57,892 nucleotides of DNA, taken from positions 1 to 57,892 of the forward strand of contig JAIXRN010000070.1 in assembly GCA_027485165.1 (NCBI GenBank). The letters run 5' to 3'. This DNA is from Rubrivivax sp. (GTDB taxonomy: Bacteria > Pseudomonadota > Gammaproteobacteria > Burkholderiales > Burkholderiaceae_C). The translations under genes were made by a program, and so were the position numbers. This document shows positions 26,563 to 36,554 of the stretch, one piece after another. The notes under the pieces were generated by a model, which was not told the origin of the DNA, made no database searches, and worked only from the letters and a program-made list of their open reading frames with translations. Every line of letters starts with the position of its first letter. Position 1 is the stretch's first letter.

Positions 26563-27438
26563 TCAGCCCGGGCGCTTGTCGGGCAGCGGGATGAACTCGG
26601 TTTCGCCGGGCACACCAGGAAAACGGCCCGCGGCCCAATCGTCGGCCGCCTGCACGATGCGTTCCTTGCGGCTGGACACGAAGTTCCACCAGATGCGCCG
26701 CGGGCCCAGCGTGTCGCCGCCGATCAGCACCACGCGCGCGTCGCCACTGGCCGACAGCATCGGTTCATCGCCGGGCAGCAGCAACTGCAGGGTCTGCGGC
26801 TGCAGCGCCCGGCCATCAATTTCCACCGCGCCTTCGACGACATAGACCGCGCGTTCGGTGGCCGGCGGCAGCGGCAGGGCGTCGCCGGCGGCCAGGGCGA
26901 TGTCCAGGTAGAGCGTGGGCGACAGCACCTGCACCGGCGACGTGGCGCCAAAGGCACTGCCGATCAGTACCCGCAGCCGCGCGCCGCCCACTTCCAATTC
27001 AGGCAGCGCTGCGGCCGGGGTGTGCGCAAACTGCGGCTCGGTTTCTTCATGCTCGGCCGGCAGCGCCGCCCACAACTGCAGGCCATGGCTGCGGCGCGGC
27101 TGGCCACGCAGGTCGGCGGGCGTGCGTTCTGAATGCACGATGCCGCGCCCGGCTGTCATCCAGTTGATCGCGCCGGGTTCGATGCGCTGCACCGCGCCGG
27201 TGGAATCGGCATGCTGCATTGCGCCTTCGAACAGGTAGGTGACGGTGGCCAGGCCGATGTGCGGATGGGCGCGCACGTCGTGGTTGTCTTCGGGGCCGGC
27301 GCTGATGGGCCCGAAGTGGTCGAAGAACAGGAAGGGCCCCACGGCCTGCCGGCTGGCGGCCGGCAGCAGGCGGCGCACGGTGAAGCCGCCGCCCAGGTCT
27401 TTGCTGTGCGGGCGCAGGGTCTGGGTGTCTGGGTGCAT
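26563..27438 (-). CDS. Pirin family cupin protein
   Basis: A 291-aa bicupin. The N-terminal cupin has the pirin metal-ligand pattern: FLFFDHFGP, then [18 protein letters not shown], with two His, another His in AMQHADS and a Glu. [20 protein letters not shown] sequence (here [17 protein letters not shown]) follows. A second, weaker cupin occupies the C-terminal half. Bacterial pirins bind Fe or Ni, and some have quercetinase or redox-regulatory activity. The start is ATG 27438, 90 bases from the divergent ychF gene. Confidence 0.92.
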   Translation of the reverse strand: MHPDTQTLRPHSKDLGGGFTVRRLLPAASRQAVGPFLFFDHFGPISAGPEDNHDVRAHPHIGLATVTYLFEGAMQHADSTGAVQRIEPGAINWMTAGRGIVHSERTPADLRGQPRRSHGLQLWAALPAEHEETEPQFAHTPAAALPELEVGGARLRVLIGSAFGATSPVQVLSPTLYLDIALAAGDALPLPPATERAVYVVEGAVEIDGRALQPQTLQLLLPGDEPMLSASGDARVVLIGGDTLGPRRIWWNFVSSRKERIVQAADDWAAGRFPGVPGETEFIPLPDKRPG

Positions 27439-27528
27439 GGCGGCTTCCGGCAGGGGGCTTCGAGTGTAGGAAAATCCAGGCTTCGCCAGCCGGCCCTCGG
27501 CCTGCGCGCCCCCAACCGAAAGACCCCC

Positions 27529-28623
27529 ATGAGCCTGAAGTGCGGCATCGTGGGCTTGCCCAACGTCGGCAAGTCCACCCTTTTCAATGCGCTGACGAAA
27601 GCCGGCATCGCCGCCGAGAACTACCCTTTCTGCACCATCGAACCCAACGTCGGCGTGGTCGAGCTGCCCGACCCACGGCTGGCCCAACTGGCGACCATCG
27701 TGCAGCCTGAACGGGTGATGCCGGCGATCGTGGAATTCGTCGACATCGCCGGCCTGGTGGCTGGCGCCAGCAAGGGCGAGGGCCTGGGCAACCAGTTCCT
27801 GAGCCACATCCGCGAAACCGACGCCATCGTCAACGTGGTGCGCTGCTTCGAGGACGACAACGTCATCCACGTCGCCGGCAGGGTCGACCCGAGCAGCGAC
27901 ATCGAGGTCATCCAGACCGAGCTCTGCCTGGCCGACCTGGGCACGGTGGAAAAGAGTCTGCACCGCTACAACAAGGCCGCGCGCAGCGGCAATGACAAGG
28001 AAGCCGCGGCACTGGTGAAGGTACTGGAAAAGTGCCAGGCCGCGCTGGACCAGGCGCAGCCCGTGCGCAGCATCGCCTTCAGCAAGGAAGAGCTCGTCAT
28101 CCTGAAGCCGCTGTGCCTGATCACGGCCAAGCCGGCGATGTTCGTGGGCAACGTGTCCGAAACCGGCTTCGAGAACAACCCCTTTCTGGACCGCCTGCGC
28201 GACTACGCCAGCAAGCAGAACGCCCCGGTGGTGGCTATCTGCGCCAAGACCGAAGCCGAGCTGGCCGAGATGGCCGACGAGGACAAGGCCATGTTTCTGG
28301 CCGAAATGGGCCAGGACGAACCTGGGCTGAACCGGCTGATCCGCGCCGCCTTCACCCTGCTGGGCCTGCAGACCTACTTCACCGCCGGCGTGAAGGAAGT
28401 GCGGGCCTGGACCATCCACATCGGCGATACCGCGCCGCAGGCCGCTGGCGTCATCCACACCGACTTCGAGCGCGGCTTCATCCGCGCCCAGACCATCGCC
28501 TTCGACGACTACATCGCCCACCGCGGCGAACAGGGCGCGAAGGACGCCGGGCGCATGCGCGCCGAAGGCAAGGACTACGTGGTGAAGGACGGCGACGTGT
28601 TGAATTTCCTGTTCAACGTATGA
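27529..28623 (+). CDS. ychF: Ribosome-binding ATPase/GTPase YchF (Obg family)
   Basis: A 364-aa protein, close to the family's usual 363. The P-loop is GLPNVGKST (about 9-17), with switch/G3 [20 protein letters not shown]. The NxKP G4 of GTPases is altered, as expected for YchF, which prefers ATP. The C-terminal TGS domain holds [15 protein letters not shown] and the conserved end [16 protein letters not shown]. It binds ribosomes and affects stress responses. The start is ATG 27529. Confidence 0.96.
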   Translation: MSLKCGIVGLPNVGKSTLFNALTKAGIAAENYPFCTIEPNVGVVELPDPRLAQLATIVQPERVMPAIVEFVDIAGLVAGASKGEGLGNQFLSHIRETDAIVNVVRCFEDDNVIHVAGRVDPSSDIEVIQTELCLADLGTVEKSLHRYNKAARSGNDKEAAALVKVLEKCQAALDQAQPVRSIAFSKEELVILKPLCLITAKPAMFVGNVSETGFENNPFLDRLRDYASKQNAPVVAICAKTEAELAEMADEDKAMFLAEMGQDEPGLNRLIRAAFTLLGLQTYFTAGVKEVRAWTIHIGDTAPQAAGVIHTDFERGFIRAQTIAFDDYIAHRGEQGAKDAGRMRAEGKDYVVKDGDVLNFLFNV

Positions 28624-28763
28624 CCCCTGGCGCCGCGGCGGCGGCAGACGACCCGATCGGTCCAGCCGAACAGGCCCCCACCCGCGTGGCGCGCACCCAC
28701 AGCCTGGCTGCAACAGTGCACTACTGCCCGCCCGCCTTTGGGGCTGCGGGCTAAAGTTCCTGC

Positions 28764-31700
28764 ATGACCCTGCCCGTGGACCTGGAACCCGAGCGCCCAG
28801 GCCTGCCCGCACCGCCGCGCCGGCCCCGGCGGCCACGCCTGGCCTGGCGCCCCGTAGCCATCACGGCCCTGGCCTACGCCCTGGTCGGGCTGGCGGCCAT
28901 GGTGCTGGCGGGGCCATCGGGCTACGCGTCGCCGCTCTATCCGTCGGCGGGCATCGCGCTGGCGATGGTGCTCACCTGGGGCCGGTCTGCACTGCCCGGG
29001 GTCTGGCTGGGGTCGACGACCGTCAGTGCCGTCATCGGTCTGCAGCAGGCCGAAGCGTCGCCAGCCCTGGCGCTGTCGGTGGCCGCCGTCATCGGCTTGG
29101 GGGCCGCTGGCCAGGCCTGGCTGGGCGCGCGCCTGGTACGGCGCCATACCAGCCGGCCCGTGGTGTTGAATTCGCCGCGCGACATCGCCCTGGTGGGGCT
29201 GCTGGGCGCTTTCGTGGCTTGCCTGGTGAACGCCAGCCTGTCCACGTCGGTGCTGCTGCTGGCTGGCACGCTGCAGCCCGAAGGCGCACTGCAGAACTGG
29301 TTTACCTGGTGGCTGGGCGACGCGCTGGGGGTGCTGATCGCCACGCCCATCGTGTTGACGCTGATCGGCCTCCCACGCGCCGACTGGCGCCCGCGCCGCA
29401 CCACCGTCGGCCTGCCCCTGCTGCTGGCCCTGCTCTTGACAGCCACCGCCCTGCACGAACTGGACAAGCGCGACCACCAGCGCGTGCGCGCAACCTTCGA
29501 ACGCGACGTCGACCGGCTGGCCAGCGACGCGCAGTCGCGCCTGCAGGTACCGCTGTATGCGCTGCAGGCCCTGCACGGCATCGCCCGGGCGCAGCCGCTG
29601 CTGGACGACACGGCGCTGCGCGAGGCGTCGCGCTGGTGGCTGAGCCTGCCGCGCCAGCTGCAGGCGATGGGCTACAGCGTGCGCGTGCCGCGGCTGGACA
29701 TCGAACGCTTCGAAGCCGGCGTGCGCAGCAACGGCCTGCCCGACTACCGCGTCTTCCACCGCGACGACGGCACCGCGCTGGCCAGCGACGACGAGGTTCT
29801 GGCCATCCGCCTGATCGAGCCACTGGAAGGCAATGCCTCGGCACTGGGCGTGAACACGCTGTCGATCCCGGCCGCCCGCGACGCCGTGCTGCAGGCCCGC
29901 CGCAGCGGCAAGCCGACCGCGACCGTGGGCTTCCGGCTGACGCAGTCCAGCCAGCAGGACAAGGAAGTCGGCGTCGTCATTTATCAGGCCCTGTTCGACG
30001 GCGAGCCTGCCAGCGACCCCGAACGCGAGGTGTCGTTTCGCGGCGTGGTGTTCGTCACGCTGCGCGCGGAAGCCATGCTCGACGGCCTGGCCAGCCCTGA
30101 GAAGCGCCACCTGGCCTGGTGCCTGGTAGACCCTTCGCCGCAGGCGGCGCAGCGGCGCATCGCCGGGCCCGCGGGCTGCGAAGCGCGCAGCCTGCCGGCC
30201 GCCACCTACCAGACGGTGCGCAACCTGGAACTGGGTGGCCGCAGCTTCGAACTGCGCGTCGATTCGAACCCCAGCACGTCGCCGCTGCCGCCCGGCAGCG
30301 GGACCCTGCTGCTGTCGCTGGTGGCGATGGCCGCCGTGGCGTTGCTGGGCGCGCTGCTGTTGGTCGTCACCGGCCACAGCCGGCGCACCGAACTGGCCGT
30401 GCGCGCCGGCACTGCCGACCTGCGTCGCGAAATGGCCGAACGCGCCCAGACCCAGCAGGCCCTGGCCGACAGCGAGGAACGCCTGCGCAGCATCCTGAAC
30501 CACATGCCGATCGGCGTGATGTTCCTGGACGCCCGCGGCCGGCTGCTGGAATGCAACCCGCGCCTGTGCGAGCTGCTGGGTGAAACCATGGAACAGCTGC
30601 GCGGCCTGTCGCTGGTCGACCTGATGCACCCGGAAGAGCGCAGCGAACGCACCCCCAACGAAGCCCTGGCGCGCCAGGAAGACCACGAGGCGCGCCCGCT
30701 GCGCCTGCAGCGCAGCGACGGCAGTTCGGTCTGGGTGCAGGTCAGCACCACGGCGCTGCGCGAAGGCCAGGACGAACAGGGCCGGCGCGTGGGCGTGGTG
30801 CAGGACATCACCGAGCACCTGCGCCTGCGCGACAGCGAACGCGCCCTGCAGGAAGCCGAAGCCAGCAACCGCGCGAAGAGCGAATTCGTTTCGCGCATGA
30901 GCCACGAACTGCGCACGCCGCTGAACGCGATGATCGGCTTCGCCCAGCTCCTGGGCCTGGACCGCGAGCCCGGCCTGACCACGCACCAGAAGGAATGGAC
31001 GCAGCAGATCCAGCGTGCCGGCTGGCATTTGCTGGAGATGATCAACGAGACGCTGGACCTGGCGCGCATCGAATCCGGCGCCGTGCACCTGGCCAGCGAA
31101 TCGGTGCCGCTGCCCAGCCTGGTGCATGGCGCGCGCGCACTGGTGTCGGCGGCAGCAGAACGGCGCGGCATCGAGATCGAGGAAAGCCTGTCGCCCGAGG
31201 CACCCGCCGTGCTGGGTGACGCCACACGCCTGAAGCAGGTGCTGACGAACCTGCTGAGCAACGCCGTCAAATACAACGTCGAGCACGGCCGCGTCTGGGT
31301 CAGCGCGCGGGCGGGGGCAGAAGGCGGCGTGGTCATCGCCGTCACCGACACCGGCCTGGGCATGACGCCGGATCAGCTGGCCGGCCTGTTCCAGCCCTAC
31401 AACCGGCTGGGCCGCGAAACCAGCGACATCGAAGGCACCGGCATCGGCCTGGTCATCAGCCGCCGGCTGGTGGAACTGATGGGCGGTACGCTGGAAGCGC
31501 GCAGCGTGGCGGGCAAGGGGTCGACCTTCACCTTGCGCCTGCCCGCCGCGGCCGCCGCCGAAACGCCCGCCGAAGCGCAGCAGGCCAGCAGCGGCGCGCC
31601 TTATCAGCAGCGGCTGGTGCACTACGTCGAAGACAACCTGACCAACGTCGAAGTCATGCGCGGCGTGCTGCTGCAGCGACCGCAAGTGCGGCTGGACGTG

Positions 31701-31997
31701 TCGACCAGCGGGCTGGACGGGCTGGAGAACATCCGCCGCTCACGGCCCGACCTGGTGCTGCTGGACATGCACCTGCCCGACGTGAGCGGGCTGGAACTGC
31801 TGCGCCACCTGAAGGACGACGCTGACCTGGCCAATATTCCGGTGATCGTCGTGTCTGCTGACGCCACCGCCACGCGCATGGCGGAAGCCCTGACGCTGGG
31901 CGCCCTGCACTACGTCACCAAGCCTGTCGACGTGGCCCGTTTCCTGGAAACGCTGGACAGCACGCTCGAAGGCCTGGACACGCGTTGGGGCGTGTGA
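28764..31997 (+). CDS. Hybrid sensor histidine kinase: MASE1, CHASE-like, PAS, HisKA, HATPase, receiver
   Basis: A 1077-aa membrane sensor. The N-terminal MASE1-type region has about eight helices (about 30-230). An extracytoplasmic segment of about 280 residues matching the CHASE pattern (FERDVDRLASDAQSRL onward) ends at a further helix near 514-536. A PAS domain (about 568-695), the HisKA domain with phospho-acceptor His714 in SHELRTPL, an HATPase domain (NLLSNAVKYN, DTGLGM, GTGIGL boxes) and a C-terminal receiver domain with phospho-acceptor Asp1001 in LVLLDMHLPD follow. It should pass phosphate internally to its own receiver. No partner output protein is adjacent. The start is ATG 28764. 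Confidence 0.9.
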   Translation: MTLPVDLEPERPGLPAPPRRPRRPRLAWRPVAITALAYALVGLAAMVLAGPSGYASPLYPSAGIALAMVLTWGRSALPGVWLGSTTVSAVIGLQQAEASPALALSVAAVIGLGAAGQAWLGARLVRRHTSRPVVLNSPRDIALVGLLGAFVACLVNASLSTSVLLLAGTLQPEGALQNWFTWWLGDALGVLIATPIVLTLIGLPRADWRPRRTTVGLPLLLALLLTATALHELDKRDHQRVRATFERDVDRLASDAQSRLQVPLYALQALHGIARAQPLLDDTALREASRWWLSLPRQLQAMGYSVRVPRLDIERFEAGVRSNGLPDYRVFHRDDGTALASDDEVLAIRLIEPLEGNASALGVNTLSIPAARDAVLQARRSGKPTATVGFRLTQSSQQDKEVGVVIYQALFDGEPASDPEREVSFRGVVFVTLRAEAMLDGLASPEKRHLAWCLVDPSPQAAQRRIAGPAGCEARSLPAATYQTVRNLELGGRSFELRVDSNPSTSPLPPGSGTLLLSLVAMAAVALLGALLLVVTGHSRRTELAVRAGTADLRREMAERAQTQQALADSEERLRSILNHMPIGVMFLDARGRLLECNPRLCELLGETMEQLRGLSLVDLMHPEERSERTPNEALARQEDHEARPLRLQRSDGSSVWVQVSTTALREGQDEQGRRVGVVQDITEHLRLRDSERALQEAEASNRAKSEFVSRMSHELRTPLNAMIGFAQLLGLDREPGLTTHQKEWTQQIQRAGWHLLEMINETLDLARIESGAVHLASESVPLPSLVHGARALVSAAAERRGIEIEESLSPEAPAVLGDATRLKQVLTNLLSNAVKYNVEHGRVWVSARAGAEGGVVIAVTDTGLGMTPDQLAGLFQPYNRLGRETSDIEGTGIGLVISRRLVELMGGTLEARSVAGKGSTFTLRLPAAAAAETPAEAQQASSGAPYQQRLVHYVEDNLTNVEVMRGVLLQRPQVRLDVSTSGLDGLENIRRSRPDLVLLDMHLPDVSGLELLRHLKDDADLANIPVIVVSADATATRMAEALTLGALHYVTKPVDVARFLETLDSTLEGLDTRWGV

Positions 31998-32107
31998 CGA
32001 CGTCGCCGGCGCCGGCCGGGCCAGCGGATGCGTGACGGCGGGCGCAGAGTCACAGCTGGCCGGTGAACGATGTCTCAGCATTCGTCGGGCGTTGCCCCCC
32101 GGCAGAA

Positions 32108-32134
32108 TCAGCACTCGTGCCCAGAGAGTGCTAA
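32108..32134. promoter_or_regulatory. CIRCE element (HrcA operator) upstream of rpoH
   Basis: The sequence TCAGCACTC (32108-32116), nine bases, then GAGTGCTAA (32126-32134) matches the CIRCE consensus (TTAGCACTC-N9-GAGTGCTAA) at 17 of 18 arm positions with the exact 9-base spacer. A TAATAT at 32132-32137 overlaps the right arm and could be a -10 box. The repressor HrcA binds CIRCE and releases it on heat shock. Placement 43 bases upstream of the rpoH ATG implies that HrcA represses transcription of the heat-shock sigma factor. Confidence 0.85.
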
Positions 32135-32177
32135 TATTTTGGGAACTCTGGTGCCCTCGCCAGGATCCGAAAGCCCC

Positions 32178-33113
32178 ATGAACGCTTCTGCCACTGTCTC
32201 GCTGCCGTCCGGCCCGATCAGCCTGCGCGACCCGTGGGCGATGGTGCCTTCGCTGGGCAACCTGGATGCCTACATCTCCGCCGTCGGCCGCCTGCCGATG
32301 CTGACCCAGGGCGAAGAAACCTCGCTCGCCCGCCGTTTCCAGGCCACGGGCGACCTGCAGGCCGCCGGCCAGTTGGTGCTGTCGCACCTGCGCCTGGTGG
32401 TGAGTGTGTCGCGCCAGTACCTGGGCTACGGTCTGCCGCACGGTGACCTGATCCAGGAAGGCAACATCGGTCTGATGAAGGCCGTCAAGCGCTTCGACCC
32501 CGAACAGGGCGTGCGCCTAGTCAGCTACGCGCTGCACTGGATCAAGGCCGAGATCCACGAATACATCCTGAAGAACTGGCGCATGGTGAAGGTGGCCACC
32601 ACCAAGGCCCAGCGCAAGCTGTTCTTCAACCTGCGCTCGATGAAGCAGGGCCTGAAGGCCGACGCCACCGACGAGGACAGCCACCGCAACACGTTGACGC
32701 CGACCGAAGTGGCCCACGTGGCAGCGCGGCTGAACGTGAAGCCCGAAGAAGTCATCGAGATGGAAACCCGCCTGTCTGGCGGCGACGTGGCCCTGGAACC
32801 GCAGACCGACGACGGCGAAGAGAGCTACGCGCCCATCGCCTACCTGGCCGACGACGCGCAGGAACCCACGCGCACGCTGGAAGCCCGGCACCGCGACTGG
32901 CTGTCGGCAGACGGCATCCAGCAAGCGCTGGAAGCACTGGACGCGCGCAGCCGCCGCGTGGTCGAAGAGCGCTGGCTGAAGGTCAACGACGACGCCTCGG
33001 GCGGCATGACCCTGCACGAACTGGCGGCCGAATATGGCGTCAGCGCCGAGCGCATCCGCCAGATCGAGGTGGCGGCGCTGAAGAAGATGCGCAAGGCGCT
33101 GGAAGAGGTCTAG
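32178..33113 (+). CDS. rpoH: Heat-shock sigma factor RpoH (sigma-32)
   Basis: A 311-aa sigma-70-class factor. Region 2 has HLRLVVSVSRQYLGYGLPHG and DLIQEGNIGLMKAVKRFDP, followed by the RpoH-specific box QRKLFFNLR. Region 4.2 helix-turn-helix is LHELAAEYGVSAERIRQIE at the C-terminus. It directs RNA polymerase to chaperone and protease genes. The ATG at 32178 gives the normal length (about 285-310). The CIRCE element upstream suggests HrcA control in addition to post-transcriptional control. Confidence 0.97.
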   Translation: MNASATVSLPSGPISLRDPWAMVPSLGNLDAYISAVGRLPMLTQGEETSLARRFQATGDLQAAGQLVLSHLRLVVSVSRQYLGYGLPHGDLIQEGNIGLMKAVKRFDPEQGVRLVSYALHWIKAEIHEYILKNWRMVKVATTKAQRKLFFNLRSMKQGLKADATDEDSHRNTLTPTEVAHVAARLNVKPEEVIEMETRLSGGDVALEPQTDDGEESYAPIAYLADDAQEPTRTLEARHRDWLSADGIQQALEALDARSRRVVEERWLKVNDDASGGMTLHELAAEYGVSAERIRQIEVAALKKMRKALEEV

Positions 33114-33126
33114 CCGTCAGCTTGCC

Positions 33127-33156
33127 GCGGTGCCGGCGCCCTGCCCGCCGCACCGC
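33127..33156. terminator. Inverted repeat between convergent rpoH and SCO genes
   Basis: GCGGTGC (33127-33133) and GCACCGC (33150-33156) form a 7-base stem with a 16-base loop, in the 49-base gap between two convergent genes. There is no T-run on either side. It may be a weak bidirectional terminator or a chance GC-rich repeat. Confidence 0.28.
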
Positions 33157-33162
33157 GCGCTG

Positions 33163-33786
33163 TCAGCCTTCTTTCAGCAGCAGCTTCAGGTCGTGCACCA
33201 GCGCGTCATTGCCGCTGCCGTAGCGCGTGAACAGGCGCACCCGGCCGCGCGTGTCGAACACATAGGACCCGGCCGTGTGGTCCATGGTGTAGCTGCCTTC
33301 GGTGCGACCGGGCACCTTGCTGTAGAAGACCTTGAAGTGCTTGGCCACGGCACGTGTTTCGTCTGGCGTGCCGCGCAGGGCCACAAAGCCGGCACCGAAG
33401 TTGTCGACATAGGCCTGCAGCACTTCCGGCGTGTCGCGTTCGGGGTCGACGCTGACGAAGATGCCCTGCACCTTGTCGCCGTCTGAGCCCAAGGCCTTCT
33501 TCACGGCGGCCAGTTCCAGCAGGGTGGTGGGGCAGACGTCGGGGCACTGGGTGAAGCCGAAGAACACCACCACCAGCCGGCCCTTGAAATCCGCCAGACT
33601 GCGCGACCGGCCTTGCGCGTCGGGCAGGTTCAGTTCACGGGCGTAGTCGGCCCCGGTGATGTCCACGGCCTTGAAGGACGCCGCGCTGGCAGCAGGCCCA
33701 GCGGCCTGGTCGCAAGCGGGCAAGGCAGCCGCCAGCAGGGCCAGCGGCGCTAGCAAGGTCAGGCGGCGAAGGCGCTGGCCAGCCAT
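33163..33786 (-). CDS. senC: SCO1/SenC copper chaperone for cytochrome oxidase
   Basis: A 207-aa thioredoxin-fold protein with an N-terminal membrane/lipoprotein-like signal ([15 protein letters not shown]). Copper ligands are the CxxxC in [11 protein letters not shown] and a His in [13 protein letters not shown], the standard SCO set. It delivers copper to the CuA centre of cytochrome c oxidase subunit II. ATG 33786 overlaps the end of the ctaB gene by 28 bases. The last gene of the minus-strand SURF1-to-SCO run. Confidence 0.92.
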   Translation of the reverse strand: MAGQRLRRLTLLAPLALLAAALPACDQAAGPAASAASFKAVDITGADYARELNLPDAQGRSRSLADFKGRLVVVFFGFTQCPDVCPTTLLELAAVKKALGSDGDKVQGIFVSVDPERDTPEVLQAYVDNFGAGFVALRGTPDETRAVAKHFKVFYSKVPGRTEGSYTMDHTAGSYVFDTRGRVRLFTRYGSGNDALVHDLKLLLKEG

Positions 33787-34679
33787 GGGCTCAGGTAGTG
33801 GTCCAGCAACAGGGCCGCGAACAGCAGCGACAAGTGCCAGATCGAAAAGCGGAAGGTGCGGCGGGCTAGCGCGTCGCTGTATTCGCGCCACAGCTGCCAG
33901 GCCAGCACGATGAACCAGACACCCAGTACCAGGGCGGCCGCCAGGTAGATGTAGCCGCTCATCCGGTAGGTGAAGGGCAGTAGCGTGGCCGCGAACAGCA
34001 CCAGCGTGTACAGCAGCACCTGCAGCCGCGTGAATTCAGGCCCGTGGGTGATGGGCAGCATCGGCAGGCCGGCCCGGCGGTAGTCTTCCACCCGGTACAG
34101 CGCCAGGGCCCAGAAATGCGGCGGCGTCCACAGGAAGATGATCAGGCAGAGCATCAGCGATTCGGCCCCCACGTCCCCCGTCATCGCGGCCCAGCCCAGC
34201 ACCGGCGGCATCGCACCCGAAGCCCCGCCGATGACGATGTTCTGCGGCGTCAGCGGCTTCAGCACCACGGTGTAGACCACGGCGTAGCCGACGAAGGTGG
34301 CGAAGGTCAGCCACATCGTCAACGGGTTCACCCACAGGTACAACACGGCGCTGCCGGCCGCACACAGCAGGGCCGAAAACACCAGGGCCTGACGCGTGCT
34401 GAGTTCACCGCGTGCCGTGGGTCGCCACGAGGTGCGGGCCATGCGGCGGTCGATCTGCTGTTCGACCAGGCAGTTGAAGGCCGCCGCGGCGCCCGCCACC
34501 AGCCAGATGCCCAGCACAGCCGCCCCAGCCAGCGCCAGGTCGGGCACGCCCGGCTGGGCCAGCAACATGCCGATCAGGGCGCAGAACACGATCAGCTGCA
34601 CCACGCGCGGCTTGGTCAGCGCATAGAACTGCGCAAAGCGGGAAGACCTGCCGGCACCGGCCACGAGAACTTGGGACAT
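33759..34679 (-). CDS. ctaB: Protoheme IX farnesyltransferase (heme O synthase)
   Basis: A 306-aa UbiA-superfamily prenyltransferase with about eight or nine membrane helices. The first Asp-rich motif region is [20 protein letters not shown] and the second is [17 protein letters not shown], both typical of CtaB/CyoE. It adds a farnesyl group to heme b to give heme O for the oxidase. The start is ATG 34679, 11 bases downstream of the ctaA stop, so the heme A synthesis genes are adjacent and ordered as in other Burkholderiales. Confidence 0.95.
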   Translation of the reverse strand: MSQVLVAGAGRSSRFAQFYALTKPRVVQLIVFCALIGMLLAQPGVPDLALAGAAVLGIWLVAGAAAAFNCLVEQQIDRRMARTSWRPTARGELSTRQALVFSALLCAAGSAVLYLWVNPLTMWLTFATFVGYAVVYTVVLKPLTPQNIVIGGASGAMPPVLGWAAMTGDVGAESLMLCLIIFLWTPPHFWALALYRVEDYRRAGLPMLPITHGPEFTRLQVLLYTLVLFAATLLPFTYRMSGYIYLAAALVLGVWFIVLAWQLWREYSDALARRTFRFSIWHLSLLFAALLLDHYLSPWLASAFAA

Positions 34680-34690
34680 CAGGGCTGATT

Positions 34691-35854
34691 TTAGGCGGCG
34701 GCCGTATGCCGCCCAGGCTGCAACTGCACAGCCCCCTGCAAATGGGCGCTGCGGGCCAGCACCAGGGTCAGCAGCAGCACCAGGGCGGCCGCCCCGGCCG
34801 AATGCCCCAGCGCCGCCAGCAGCGGCCAGCCCAGCACCACGTTCGACAGGCCGCTGGCCAGCTGCAGCAGCAACAGCGCGGCCAAACCGCCGCCCCAGGG
34901 CCGGCCCTGCGGGTGGCGCCATAGCCGCCAGGCCAGCGCGGCCAGCACGGCGGTGGCGATCACGGCGCACAGGCGGTGCGCCATCTGGATGGCCACCAGG
35001 GCCTCGAAGCTGAGCAGCCCGCCGTCGGGCGTGCGGCCCAGGTGGCGCAGCAGGGTGAAGCCTTCGCTGAAGTTCATGCCGGGCCACCATTGCCCATTGC
35101 ACTGGGGGAAGCCCTGGCAGGCGAGCACCGCGTAGTTGGTGCTGACCCAGCCGCCGCTGGCGATCTGCAGCACCAGTACCGCCAGCGCCACGCCCGCCAG
35201 CCGGCGCATGCCCGGCGGCAAGCCCAGCAGGGGCTGCGCCTGGGCCAGCCGCTGCTCCTGCTGCTGGAAACGGGTGTGCTGCACCGCCAGCAAGGCCAGC
35301 AGCATCAGCCCGCCCAGCAGGTGCAGGGTGACGATGGCCGGGTACAGCTTCAGGGTGACGGTGTATTTGCCGAACAGCCCCTGCACCAGAACCCAAACCA
35401 AGGTGAAGCTGGGCCACCAGGGCGAAAAAGGCAAGCGGCGGCGTTCGACCCAGGCCGTGGCGGCCATCACCAGGATCAGCACGCCCACCGTCATCGCCAG
35501 ATAGCGGTGGATCATCTCGATCCAGGCCTTGGACCAGGTCACCGGCCCACCCGGCAGGACGCTTTCGGCGGCCTGGATGTCGGCACGGGCGCCGAACGGG
35601 CTGGCTTCGCCGTAGCAGCCCGGCCAGTCCGGGCAGCCCAGGCCGGAATCCGACAGCCGGGTGAAGGCGCCGAACACGATGAGGTCGAAGGTCAGGAACA
35701 GGGTCAACGCCGTCAGCGCCGCCAGCCGGCCGCGCGTGTCGCTGCCGCGCTGGCGCAACCAGACCCAGGACAGCGGCAGCAGCGCCACCACGGCGGCCAG
35801 CAGCAGCAGGCGCAGGGTGGGCGCCCAGTCGACCAGGGGAACTGCAGCGTCCAC
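34691..35854 (-). CDS. ctaA: Heme A synthase CtaA/COX15
   Basis: A 387-aa protein with about eight membrane helices. The four heme-ligand histidines of the family appear in [23 protein letters not shown] and GHSAGAA. Two periplasmic cysteine pairs are in [13 protein letters not shown] and [11 protein letters not shown]. It oxidises heme O to heme A. The start is GTG 35854, one base after the upstream stop, indicating tight coupling. Confidence 0.95.
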   Translation of the reverse strand: MDAAVPLVDWAPTLRLLLLAAVVALLPLSWVWLRQRGSDTRGRLAALTALTLFLTFDLIVFGAFTRLSDSGLGCPDWPGCYGEASPFGARADIQAAESVLPGGPVTWSKAWIEMIHRYLAMTVGVLILVMAATAWVERRRLPFSPWWPSFTLVWVLVQGLFGKYTVTLKLYPAIVTLHLLGGLMLLALLAVQHTRFQQQEQRLAQAQPLLGLPPGMRRLAGVALAVLVLQIASGGWVSTNYAVLACQGFPQCNGQWWPGMNFSEGFTLLRHLGRTPDGGLLSFEALVAIQMAHRLCAVIATAVLAALAWRLWRHPQGRPWGGGLAALLLLQLASGLSNVVLGWPLLAALGHSAGAAALVLLLTLVLARSAHLQGAVQLQPGRHTAAA

Positions 35855-35855
35855 T

Positions 35856-36554
35856 TCAGCGGCCCGGCGTGTCCCAGCTGGCCGATGCGCGCAGCAGCTT
35901 TTCCAGGTCGCGCTTGACGCGCGCAGGTTCGGGCTGAGCGGGCACGCGCATCATCCATTCGCCCATCGGGTCGACGATGTACAGGTGGTCTTCCACCGCA
36001 TGGCCGGCCTCGGGCTGCAGCCAGGCGGCTACCGCGGCGGGGTCGGCCAGCAGCATGGTCAGGGCGGGGGGCGCTTCAGCCGATGCGCGCAGGGCGGCGG
36101 CGGGCGGCTGGCCGTCGGTGATGAGCCAGACGCGGTCGAGGCGTTCACGTTCACGGCCCAGCATCTCGCGCAGCTGGCGTTGCATGAACAGCCGCCGGTC
36201 GCAGGCGCTGTCGCAAGTGCTGGGGCCCACCGACAGCAGCAGCCACTGGCCTTTCAGTGCCTTGGCTGCCAGGGGCTGGCCGTCCAGCGTGCGCAGGTTC
36301 AGGGCCTCGGGCAGGCTGCGTGTGGGCAGGATCAGGCTGCCGTAATTGGTGCGGGCTTCGGGGCGGATGACGAAGTAAGTGAAGTACGACGCGATCACCG
36401 GTGCCGCGCACACCAGCAGCACCAGCAGCATCTTCACGCGGCCCACACGCGTGCGATGGCCGTCGGCCTGCAGGTCGGGCGCAGGCAGGTCGTGCACGGT
36501 CATGGCCAGCGGTTCAGCGGCGGACCCGGGGGCGGATGATTTGGAACCAGACAT
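35856..36554 (-). CDS. Membrane-anchored thioredoxin-like protein of the cox cluster
   Basis: A 232-aa protein with one N-terminal membrane helix (about 42-62) and a periplasmic thioredoxin-like domain. It holds a CxxxC-type pair in VGPSTCDSACDRRL, reminiscent of SCO proteins, but with no clear third ligand. The conserved position between SURF1 and ctaA in betaproteobacteria suggests a role in oxidase copper or thiol handling. ATG 36554 overlaps SURF1 by 41 bases. An in-frame ATG at 36503 would avoid the overlap and is a real alternative. Confidence 0.75.
   Translation of the reverse strand: MSGSKSSAPGSAAEPLAMTVHDLPAPDLQADGHRTRVGRVKMLLVLLVCAAPVIASYFTYFVIRPEARTNYGSLILPTRSLPEALNLRTLDGQPLAAKALKGQWLLLSVGPSTCDSACDRRLFMQRQLREMLGRERERLDRVWLITDGQPPAAALRASAEAPPALTMLLADPAAVAAWLQPEAGHAVEDHLYIVDPMGEWMMRVPAQPEPARVKRDLEKLLRASASWDTPGR

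Noticed and set aside
28575..31685. A 1036-codon minus-strand frame opposite the histidine kinase.
   Set aside because: Composition (very His/Gln/Arg rich) and the intact kinase domains on the other strand show it is a complement-strand shadow.
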